This document shows, piece by piece, positions 24,313 to 29,216 of a DNA stretch of 29,216 nt. Where the stretch lies: the IMG/VR virus record IMGVR_UViG_3300049847_000276, positions 1 through 29,216 of that record; one strand, written 5' to 3'. The position numbers and the translations under genes were made by a program. The notes beneath the pieces were generated by a model. That model did not search any database, had not been told where the DNA came from, and saw only the letters and a list, made by a program, of their open reading frames with translations. Numbering within the stretch: the first letter of the stretch is position 1; every line of letters starts with the position of its first letter. Source of the stretch: a virus.

Positions 24313-26280
24313 ATGGTCGTCCGCTACTACAAGCGCAGTGACTTCACGGTCGGCAACCGCATCCTCACCAAGGTGCTGTCGGAAGCGCTGACGGTGCCGG
24401 ACACCCCGTCGGCAAAGTATCCAGGCAAGGTCACGCGCAAAGTGATGAGCGAATCTGTCACGGCAGACGCAACGTTCCTGCGCGGCGCGGGGATCAAGTT
24501 CAACCCCGGACATTACGCGTGGTATGTGCCGCCCTACGACGCCACGTTCCTCAGCGGCTACCGCATCGACTACTACACCGCTGCCTACGTCACGTTCATC
24601 AACACGCTGGCCGGAAACTCCAATATCAAAGGCGTGTTGATATCGCCTTACTGGAAGGCGCTGGAAGGTGCCACAGCCGGTGACTACGCGGCGGGGTTCG
24701 CCGCCATGGACACCATCCTTGCGGCGGCAGCGGCTATCGGCAAGAAAGTCATCGTTCGTGCCGAGTCGAGGGTGGACGGAGGGTTCGGGCAGCTCAACGA
24801 TGTATTCCCGGACTACATCGTGAACGGGGCGAGCTACGGAACGCAGATCATCTACCACAGCGGCACGACGATCTACAGCAGCACGACGGCGAAGGTGTGG
24901 GAAACGGCGACGATGGATCGCTACATCGCAATGACCCAAGCGTATGCCGCGCGGTATGACAGCAACCCGACGCTCACCATGTGGGGAAACGGCGAGACCG
25001 CGATCAGCATTCCTAACGGTACTGGCACATTCACGCAACTGGACTGGCTGACGCAACTCAAGCGCTATCTCATCGCCGCGCGCACCGCGTTCGCTACCAC
25101 AGAGATTCGGTGCTGCGCCAATGACCTATACCCCGGCACCGGAACCGCTATCGATCTGTACATGGACGACCTACTGTCCACTTGTGACACCTACGCCATT
25201 GCGGTGGGTGGGCCGGACGTGTACCCCGCGACCGTGACACAGGCCGACCGCATGTTCGCGGGACTCGATATCGCTGGCGCGAGTGTGTACACGGATCGCC
25301 GCGACCGCATTCCGTGGGCGGTAGAGGCGCAGTTTCAGTCCTTTGTGGCCACCAGTTTCACCGCCAAGTCACTGTTCGAGTCCGAGTACTACGGCTACAC
25401 GGCCACGGGTTGGTTGTACTCCGGTGGTGCCAGCAACGGCCAGCCCTACGTGATGCCGACCATGAAGGTGCGGTATTTCATCTGGTACGTGAATGAATAC
25501 GACCCCGCACCCACTAGTACCAATATCCTGTGGTTGCGCGACGTGGTGCCGTACATCAATAGCATCGCGGGACTGATCTACACCACACGCCCCACGCAGT
25601 ACGGCGTGGGCGGAGGTGGTGGTGGAGGTGGTGGTGGAACGCCGGACACGTCGGTGCGCAGCACGTCCAGCGCCACGACGGCCAGTGCCAACACGCTATC
25701 CGTCACCAAGCCATCCGGCGCGATCACTGGCGACGTGATCCTGATTATTGCCAGCGGCAATACAGCCGGGACATGGAGCGACAACAATGGTGCTACGTCG
25801 TTCGCCAAAGACCTGACCGACCAGCAGGAAGGCACGGGCGGTAGCGACGTGGCGATATTCTCCCGCCGCCTCACGGGCGCGGAGGGCAGCAACTTCTCGT
25901 TCAACTACTCCGCCACGGTGCGACTGACGCTGAAGGCTATCTGCATCAAAGACCCGCATGCCAGTGTGATCTATGACGTGACTCCGGCCAGTGGCAACAC
26001 CAACATCAACTCAACGGTGGGCGGCACGACCACGAGCAACAGCATCACCACGGGCACGGCCAAGGCGCTGCACTTCGTCACTGTCACGGTGGACAACGGT
26101 GGTGGCGCTGTGACCGCTACGCCGTCCGGGTATACGGTGCCGGAGAACAGCGGTGATCAGTGCACGGCGGTGGCCTACAAGCAAATCGCGGCGGCTGGCG
26201 CTACGGGCACACAGAACTGGAGCTACACGCCGGACACTGAGTCCATTGCCTGTTCGTTCGCCATACGGAACAACGTATGA
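24313..26280 (+). CDS. Fibre-type protein with TIM-barrel glycosidase-like domain
   Basis: The 655-residue protein has four parts. Residues about 12-57 hold two units resembling the repeats of the 480-residue protein (KVLSEALTVPD, KVMSESVTAD). Residues about 60-430 resemble a phage TIM-barrel family: IKFNPGHYAW, KGVLISPYWKALEG, KKVIVRAESR, LTMWGNGETA, AVGGPDVYP and KSLFESEYY. E228 (in GNGETA) and E356 or E358 are candidate acids of a glycoside hydrolase. Ten glycines at 433-442 form a linker. Residues 443-655 are a beta-sandwich. The ATG at 24313 abuts the preceding TAA, with no strong binding site, so coupling is likely. It probably degrades or binds surface polysaccharide; activity is inferred from fold and acid residues. 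Confidence 0.65.
   Translation: MVVRYYKRSDFTVGNRILTKVLSEALTVPDTPSAKYPGKVTRKVMSESVTADATFLRGAGIKFNPGHYAWYVPPYDATFLSGYRIDYYTAAYVTFINTLAGNSNIKGVLISPYWKALEGATAGDYAAGFAAMDTILAAAAAIGKKVIVRAESRVDGGFGQLNDVFPDYIVNGASYGTQIIYHSGTTIYSSTTAKVWETATMDRYIAMTQAYAARYDSNPTLTMWGNGETAISIPNGTGTFTQLDWLTQLKRYLIAARTAFATTEIRCCANDLYPGTGTAIDLYMDDLLSTCDTYAIAVGGPDVYPATVTQADRMFAGLDIAGASVYTDRRDRIPWAVEAQFQSFVATSFTAKSLFESEYYGYTATGWLYSGGASNGQPYVMPTMKVRYFIWYVNEYDPAPTSTNILWLRDVVPYINSIAGLIYTTRPTQYGVGGGGGGGGGGTPDTSVRSTSSATTASANTLSVTKPSGAITGDVILIIASGNTAGTWSDNNGATSFAKDLTDQQEGTGGSDVAIFSRRLTGAEGSNFSFNYSATVRLTLKAICIKDPHASVIYDVTPASGNTNINSTVGGTTTSNSITTGTAKALHFVTVTVDNGGGAVTATPSGYTVPENSGDQCTAVAYKQIAAAGATGTQNWSYTPDTESIACSFAIRNNV
25606..25641 (+). 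repeat. Polyglycine linker tract (GGN codons)
   Basis: Ten consecutive GGN codons, written as GGA and GGT in a near-tandem pattern after one GGC, lie between the TIM-barrel and beta-sandwich domains. The tract is a flexible hinge. Its DNA is simple enough to expand or contract by slippage, which would only change linker length when it moves in steps of three. Confidence 0.75.
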
Positions 26281-26375
26281 GGACGTATTTCATGGTGGTG
26301 GGTATGCTGCTGCACGTGTTTGTGCTGAGCAGTTTGATTGGTCACTATTTGCGGATTCGCAGCTACAAGGATTGA
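26277..26375 (+). CDS. Small single-span membrane protein, 32 aa
   Basis: This short frame begins at an ATG overlapping the previous stop (ATGA) and encodes 32 residues. A hydrophobic helix (about 5-21) is followed by LIGHYLRIRSYKD, a basic tail. It lies between the TIM-barrel protein and the Rz-like spanin, whose ATG starts 4 nt after its stop. Size and layout fit a small holin, antiholin or lysis regulator. It is too short for homology judgement, but overlap and spacing favour a real gene. Confidence 0.5.
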   Translation: MRTYFMVVGMLLHVFVLSSLIGHYLRIRSYKD

Positions 26376-26379
26376 CGCC

Positions 26380-26892
26380 ATGATTCCAGACGTAGTGAAG
26401 CCATACATCAAGTTGATTGAATGGGGATTGGTGGTCGTGCTTGCGGCGTTGGTGTTCTTTTGGTATCGCGGCAAGATCGACGAAGCCCACGAGCGGGGCA
26501 AGACGGAAGCGGAAGCGGCTATGCAGATGGTGGTGGATGAGGCCAATGCGCGGACGCGCGAGATGGAGTTGAAGCAGCAGGAGGCGCAACACAATGCGGA
26601 GAAGTATCATGAGGAACTGGTTACTAGTGGCAAGCATACTACTGATAGCATCGCTGTCAGCCTGTCAGTCATTCAAGACGCGCTACGTCGCAACCTTCTG
26701 CCCGGCACCATGGGTGATCCCGCCGTCGCTGGCGGTGCCCCCGCAGGCTCCGGCAGCGCTGGAGAACTTCAAGCAGCAATCAGCTCGTTTATCGCGGCTG
26801 CTAACACCCTCAGCACCTCCTGCCTCGCCGACACCTCCGAACTAGGGGCGATACTCCAGCAAGCGCGGGACAATGGGGCGCTGGCTCACTAG
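26380..26892 (+). CDS. Inner-membrane spanin (Rz-like)
   Basis: The 170-residue protein has an N-terminal membrane anchor (about 13-32, WGLVVVLAALVFFW) followed by a long charged helix with coiled-coil character (EAHERGKTEAEAAMQM, ARTREMELKQQEAQHNAEKY). The last 70 residues are Ala/Gly/Ser-rich with a single Cys. This is the i-spanin layout: it spans the periplasm and fuses inner and outer membranes with an Rz1 partner. The Rz1-like gene is nested inside it in the +1 frame, a diagnostic arrangement. AAGGA about 9 nt upstream supports the ATG at 26380. The C-terminal Ala-rich region is longer than in lambda Rz. Confidence 0.8.
   Translation: MIPDVVKPYIKLIEWGLVVVLAALVFFWYRGKIDEAHERGKTEAEAAMQMVVDEANARTREMELKQQEAQHNAEKYHEELVTSGKHTTDSIAVSLSVIQDALRRNLLPGTMGDPAVAGGAPAGSGSAGELQAAISSFIAAANTLSTSCLADTSELGAILQQARDNGALAH
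26609..26845 (+). CDS. Outer-membrane spanin lipoprotein (Rz1-like), nested in Rz
   Basis: The 78-residue protein is read in the +1 frame wholly inside the Rz-like gene. It has a lipoprotein signal peptide with lipobox LSAC (C19), then a Pro-rich region (CPAPWVIPPSLAVPPQAP) and a polar tail with more prolines. These are the hallmarks of Rz1 o-spanins. The mature chain would be about 60 residues. The ATG at 26609 follows GGAG at 26598-26601. Earlier in-frame starts would lengthen the signal peptide only slightly. With Rz it disrupts the outer membrane at lysis, which indicates a Gram-negative host. Confidence 0.85.
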   Translation: MRNWLLVASILLIASLSACQSFKTRYVATFCPAPWVIPPSLAVPPQAPAALENFKQQSARLSRLLTPSAPPASPTPPN

Positions 26893-27223
26893 CCTCGCGC
26901 TCTTGGCGGGGTGTTCGTCCGGGGGCGGCAGTTCGGCCCCGCCTGCCGTGAACCCCGCTCAGGCTGCGCCGTACGCAGCCGACGTGCGCTGGACGCAGCC
27001 CACGGAGCGAGAGGACGACACTCCACTAGCCCCACAGGACCTGACGCGAGCCTGCGTGTACTACGGACGCGCCCCGGCGCGGGAGCATAGCCAGTGCGAG
27101 GACACGGGCGGCACCAAAATGACCGTGCCACTGCCAGCGGGCGGCGCGTGGTGGTTTACGGTGACCGTTTTCGCGGGCGCTTCCGAGTCAGCGGAAGGAC
27201 CTTGGCTGGAGGCGACGTTTTAA
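26873..27223 (+). CDS. Fn3-like lipoprotein
   Basis: The 116-residue product carries a short lipoprotein signal with lipobox LAGC (C14) followed by a Ser/Gly-rich tether. Residues about 38-116 look like an Fn3-type domain: VRWTQPT, DDTPLAPQDL, CVYYGRAP and GAWWFTVTVFA match the order LSWTPP, DGTPLTNL, YRVYSRVG, GAWEFSLTA in the exported protein at 7090-7890. A disulphide between C62 and C75 is possible. The ATG at 26873 lies 20 nt inside the end of the Rz-like gene. It is the last gene of the + strand late region. It may be an envelope moron, a superinfection exclusion factor or a lysis helper. Confidence 0.7.
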   Translation: MGRWLTSLALLAGCSSGGGSSAPPAVNPAQAAPYAADVRWTQPTEREDDTPLAPQDLTRACVYYGRAPAREHSQCEDTGGTKMTVPLPAGGAWWFTVTVFAGASESAEGPWLEATF

Positions 27224-27225
27224 GT

Positions 27226-27432
27226 TCATTCGTCCTTCTCCACAGCAGCAAATTCTACGTCCCACGCATCCCTCAGCTTTTGCTCCACAGCTCGGAATGC
27301 TTTTACGGCTGCTTCGTATTCATTGTACAAAGCACGTGGGACCAGAAACGTGTTGCGCCCACGCTTAATATACGGAGTCGCAACTGGATACCACTCCTCA
27401 TCTTCAAGTTGTATGCGCACCATCTTTCTCAT
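27226..27432 (-). CDS. Small acidic protein, 68 aa
   Basis: I do not recognise this 68-residue protein. It opens MRKMVRIQLEDEEWYPV, then has a short strand (RNTFLVPRALYNEY) and a charged helix with VKAFRAVEQKLRDAW, ending EKDE. GGGGAG lies 8 nt before the ATG at 27432. Its start overlaps the stop of the Cys-rich gene (ATGA). It is the last gene of the - strand block, and its stop lies 2 nt from the stop of the convergent lipoprotein gene. The fold could be a small alpha/beta regulator or a phage-encoded inhibitor. Confidence 0.55.
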   Translation of the reverse strand: MRKMVRIQLEDEEWYPVATPYIKRGRNTFLVPRALYNEYEAAVKAFRAVEQKLRDAWDVEFAAVEKDE

Positions 27433-27641
27433 CGGTCCCACTCCCCGCACCACTGATCACCGGTGATTCGCGGGAATCCGGATATGCCAAGATTGCCAAA
27501 GCTAGGGTGAAAGTTGACGCTGGGTGAGCGACGATGACAGAAATACCAGCGCTGCTCAGGGCCCATGAGTTCCCACGCTGTGATGATGTAATCACGTTCG
27601 GCAAATTTGCAGTTATCACAGATACGATCGCGATGCCTCAT
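27429..27641 (-). CDS. Small Cys-motif protein (possible zinc-binding), 70 aa
   Basis: The 70-residue protein has cysteines at C8, C11, C35 and C65, with the phrases CDNCKF, YFCHRR and DQWCGEW. A CxxC near the start, a single Cys-His in the middle and a WCGE close to the end recur in small proteins of phages and their hosts. They suggest a zinc knuckle of unknown function. GGGAGGA precedes the ATG at 27641, and the start overlaps the previous stop. Position in a run of small genes fits a host-takeover role, which is not shown by sequence. Confidence 0.65.
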   Translation of the reverse strand: MRHRDRICDNCKFAERDYIITAWELMGPEQRWYFCHRRSPSVNFHPSFGNLGISGFPRITGDQWCGEWDR

Positions 27642-27817
27642 GGATTCCTCCCCACTACGTACCCCGCCACAAAGGCCGACGCGCTCCACACCATCGACCA
27701 CATGAACCACGTCACGTCGCGCGCCTTGACGTACTGCTCCAGTAGGCTCAGCGCGCGCCACTCGTTGGGCAAGACGCGTAGGCGACGCAACAACTGGGCG
27801 AGTGGCACCTCATTCAT
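27638..27817 (-). CDS. Small membrane protein, 59 aa
   Basis: The 59-residue protein has a basic N-terminal half (LAQLLRRLRVLPNEWRAL) and a hydrophobic C-terminal helix (about 35-55, WFMWSMVWSASAFVAGYVV) ending GRNP. The layout is a tail-anchored or single-span inner membrane protein. GGAG lies upstream of the ATG at 27817; the start overlaps the previous gene by 8 nt and the stop overlaps the Cys-motif gene by 4 nt. No family was recognised. Confidence 0.55.
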   Translation of the reverse strand: MNEVPLAQLLRRLRVLPNEWRALSLLEQYVKARDVTWFMWSMVWSASAFVAGYVVGRNP

Positions 27818-28145
27818 GGGTCTTCTCCAACTCAATGTACCGCAGCAACCGGACATTGACCTTTTGCAGCCCGGCCAGTTGCGGCCAGTAGAAGTAGGTC
27901 ATTGTATACGGATTCCGGAACCCAGTCGGATGTTCGCTCTGGTACTCAATGTCGTAGACCTGATTGTGCACCACCCGACGCGCCTCCTCTTCGGCCTTAT
28001 AGTATGCACGCTCCTCCTCTGGAGTCGGGTTTCCGGGCATCAGCGGTAACATGATGACCTCTGGTTCAAGTCGCTGCCTAGCTTTCACGATGGCATCGGT
28101 CAGTTGGTCGTGGACAGCGGTCAATATCGTAACTGCGTTGCTCAT
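27810..28145 (-). CDS. Hypothetical acidic protein, 111 aa
   Basis: The 111-residue protein opens MSNAVTILTAVHDQL with an amphipathic helix, then has a Pro-rich loop (MLPLMPGNPTPEEE) and a charged helix (RAYYKAEEEARRVV), and a Tyr-rich end (NPYTMTYFYWPQLAGL). GGGGAAGG precedes the ATG at 28145, in a segment shared almost exactly with the next gene upstream. No recognisable family or motif. It overlaps both neighbours, so it is expressed as part of the - strand operon. Confidence 0.55.
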   Translation of the reverse strand: MSNAVTILTAVHDQLTDAIVKARQRLEPEVIMLPLMPGNPTPEEERAYYKAEEEARRVVHNQVYDIEYQSEHPTGFRNPYTMTYFYWPQLAGLQKVNVRLLRYIELEKTHE

Positions 28146-28381
28146 GGCCTTCCCCGCAAACGCTGCCACAGCATAGGCAGAGTCAACTCATACCAGTGCC
28201 TGTTGGTCGTTTCAATGGCCGCGATGAACTCGCGTTGAGCGGTAGACCTTAGCGCAGATAGCTCGGCTTGTTCATAGCTTCCATGGAGGAGATACTTACT
28301 AACGGCAACTCGTGCGATTATCGACAGCATGTTTGATTGGTGGTTGGCGTGTACCAACATCCTTCGCTGGTAGCGGTTCAT
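28142..28381 (-). CDS. Hypothetical basic protein, 79 aa
   Basis: The 79-residue protein is strongly basic at its start (MNRYQRRMLVHANHQ) and mostly helical (SIIARVAVSKYLL, QAELSALRSTAQREFIAAIE), ending LPMLWQRLRGRP. A small nucleic acid-binding or inhibitor protein is conceivable, but no motif is visible. GGGGAAGG lies before the ATG at 28381. It overlaps both neighbours by 4 nt. The end (RLRGRP) resembles the end of the preceding protein (RLWGRP). Confidence 0.55.
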   Translation of the reverse strand: MNRYQRRMLVHANHQSNMLSIIARVAVSKYLLHGSYEQAELSALRSTAQREFIAAIETTNRHWYELTLPMLWQRLRGRP

Positions 28382-28394
28382 GGCCTTCCCCACA
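28378..28394 (-). repeat. Duplicated start region, copy 1 (with 28142-28158)
   Basis: The + strand sequence TCATGGCCTTCCCCACA here and TCATGGCCTTCCCCGCA at 28142-28158 differ by one base in 17. Each contains the stop/start overlap (ATGA) and GGGGAAGG ribosome binding site of a - strand gene. The match suggests duplication or copying of a translation initiation module. Confidence 0.6.
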
Positions 28395-29001
28395 GCCGTA
28401 CGCGCAGGCTGACGCCCACTTGATCCACTCCGTAGTCCTTGCCGGTACACGGCAACGACTCGTGACGTGCGTACACAGTGCCTTGCCAGCGGCCCATGGA
28501 CTGAGCTACGCCGAGTTCCACGTGCCCCAGCATGGGGCTATACTCCGTTCTGTCGAACCGGCAATACTCTGCCACATGCCCGTTGATGTCACACGCGGGG
28601 TGTCGGAACTGGTAAGCCAGTCCGCCCTGCAAGTAGACCTCAGCACCGTGCGCAGTGGTGGAATAGAGCGACGCCACTAACAGAACCAGGACAATGACGG
28701 CAGCACCTATGAACCAGTACGCTGTTGCACGTACTCCGCTTTGAGCGTCCTGTTCGCTTTCGTCAGGCCAACACCTGAAGCACGTGTCTTCAGCCATAGG
28801 CTTGCGGTATATCTGACCGCACTTGATACACTGAAATCCTTTGTTCACTTCATTCTCCTTGATATCGCGTTTGCGCAAGTCATCGTAGCGATCTTGCTCG
28901 TCCTTCAAAGCCCGTTCCAGGTACTCGATGCGCTCTTTGGCGAAGTCGCGCACACAGGGGCCGTCAGGTCTAATCAGGTCGCGGCGGGCGGTGTCAGTCA
29001 T
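28378..29001 (-). CDS. Zinc-ribbon, membrane-anchored protein with C-terminal beta domain, 207 aa
   Basis: The 207-residue protein has four distinct parts: a charged coiled-coil region (about 18-53), a zinc-ribbon-like CIKC...CFRC (C58, C61, C74, C77), one hydrophobic helix (about 94-113, WFIGAAVIVLVLLVASLY) and a beta-rich C-terminal part (about 120-207) with EVYLQGGLAYQF, PMLGHVELGVAQ and GVDQVGVSLRVRLW. TTAHGA followed by EVYLQ looks like a signal cleavage site, so the C-terminal part may be periplasmic or outer-membrane and the N-terminal part cytoplasmic. The ATG at 29001 follows GGTGA. An ATG at 29040 is less likely because it lies inside the upstream gene. A gene fusion is possible. 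Confidence 0.6.
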   Translation of the reverse strand: MTDTARRDLIRPDGPCVRDFAKERIEYLERALKDEQDRYDDLRKRDIKENEVNKGFQCIKCGQIYRKPMAEDTCFRCWPDESEQDAQSGVRATAYWFIGAAVIVLVLLVASLYSTTAHGAEVYLQGGLAYQFRHPACDINGHVAEYCRFDRTEYSPMLGHVELGVAQSMGRWQGTVYARHESLPCTGKDYGVDQVGVSLRVRLWGRP

Positions 29002-29216
29002 TTCTTCACCGGTTTGTTGAGTTCGCAGATGGCGTACCATGTGTCGCCCAGTCTTACGCGCCCCTGCTTGAAATCCTTCTCCGCCGCCCTCGCGACGGCC
29101 AGCAGGGCCAGCAGATCGTTCGATTCCACCACTTCAGGCAGTACGAAGTCTGCCGCACCGGCCTTGACGCTGTAGAACCGCGAGCGTGCTTGATGCGCCT
29201 CACGACTGCTCCTTCG
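28998..29216 (-). CDS. Partial CDS, C-terminal 72 aa, cut by the window edge
   Basis: The last 72 residues of a gene whose start lies beyond the right edge; the first visible codon is at 29216. The chain contains FYSVKAGAADFVLPEVV, a helix (NDLLALLAVARAAEKDF) and the end LGDTWYAICELNKPVKK. Its stop TGA overlaps the next ATG (ATGA), which makes it the upstream partner of the 207-residue gene in the - strand operon. The short helix followed by QGRVRLGDTW loosely recalls antitoxin C-termini, but this is not enough for a call. Confidence 0.55.
   Translation of the reverse strand, partial: RRSSREAHQARSRFYSVKAGAADFVLPEVVESNDLLALLAVARAAEKDFKQGRVRLGDTWYAICELNKPVKK

Noticed and set aside
24088-25056. 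Open frame of 322 codons on the - strand opposite the holin-like and TIM-barrel genes
   Set aside because: Crosses two convincing + strand genes and is rich in Arg, His and Val; a codon-bias shadow.
27194-27238. GAAGGAC / GTCCTTC inverted repeat around the convergent stops as a bidirectional terminator
   Set aside because: Only 7 bp with a 31-nt loop and no U-tract directly after it; too weak to call.
27534-28049. Open frame of 171 codons on the + strand
   Set aside because: The - strand genes here have consistent ribosome binding sites, ATGA overlaps and Cys or membrane motifs; the + frame has none of these.
1-29216. tRNA genes, CRISPR arrays, IS elements, integrase or attachment sites
   Set aside because: No cloverleaf, repeat-spacer pattern, transposase or recombinase sequence was recognised on either strand.

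Overview
The window is part of a tailed double-stranded DNA phage or prophage. It carries a late structural region of about 27 kb on the + strand, followed by a block of small, tightly overlapping genes on the - strand. Genes are packed with ATGA, TGATG or TAATG overlaps, and most starts have a clear GGAG/AGGAGG ribosome binding site. No tRNA, IS element, CRISPR array, integrase, terminase or portal is visible; packaging genes probably lie to the left. A tape measure gene with a frameshifted tail chaperone pair and a lambda J-like tip protein, with no sheath or baseplate genes, points to a siphovirus. An Rz/Rz1 spanin pair with a lipobox and a second lipoprotein point to a Gram-negative host. 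The DNA is GC-rich overall, with AT-richer islands, so a Pseudomonadota host is likely; the species cannot be named from sequence alone.

Layout. (1) 102-2139: scaffold-like protein, decoration protein and HK97-fold-type major capsid protein, closed by an intrinsic terminator. (2) 2202-13086: an unusual block of about 11 kb between the capsid gene and the head-tail connectors. It holds a 1020-residue glycosyltransferase/methyltransferase/glycosyltransferase fusion, a small structural-type protein, an 87-residue protein, a radical SAM/SPASM-like enzyme, an exported Ig/Fn3 protein, a Fis-type HTH protein and four large beta-rich or repetitive proteins. (3) 13090-14746: connector and tail-completion genes (gp36-like, gpG-like, gp37-like). 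(4) 14762-23116: lambda-like tail module with tube, G/GT chaperones, tape measure, distal tail and minor tail proteins, an NlpC/P60-like peptidase and a J-like tip protein. (5) 23113-27223: DUF5675-like protein, membrane proteins, a TIM-barrel fibre/hydrolase, spanins and an Fn3 lipoprotein. (6) 27226-29216, - strand: seven small genes converging on the late operon, mostly unknown.

How it fits together. Regions 1, 3 and 4 build the virion. Region 5 supplies envelope attack and lysis functions, although no classic endolysin is recognisable. Region 2 looks like accessory cargo: two glycosyltransferase domains, a SAM methyltransferase and a radical SAM enzyme sit among candidate virion surface proteins. 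The working hypothesis, which is inference only, is that the phage modifies its own capsid or fibre proteins, or the host surface.
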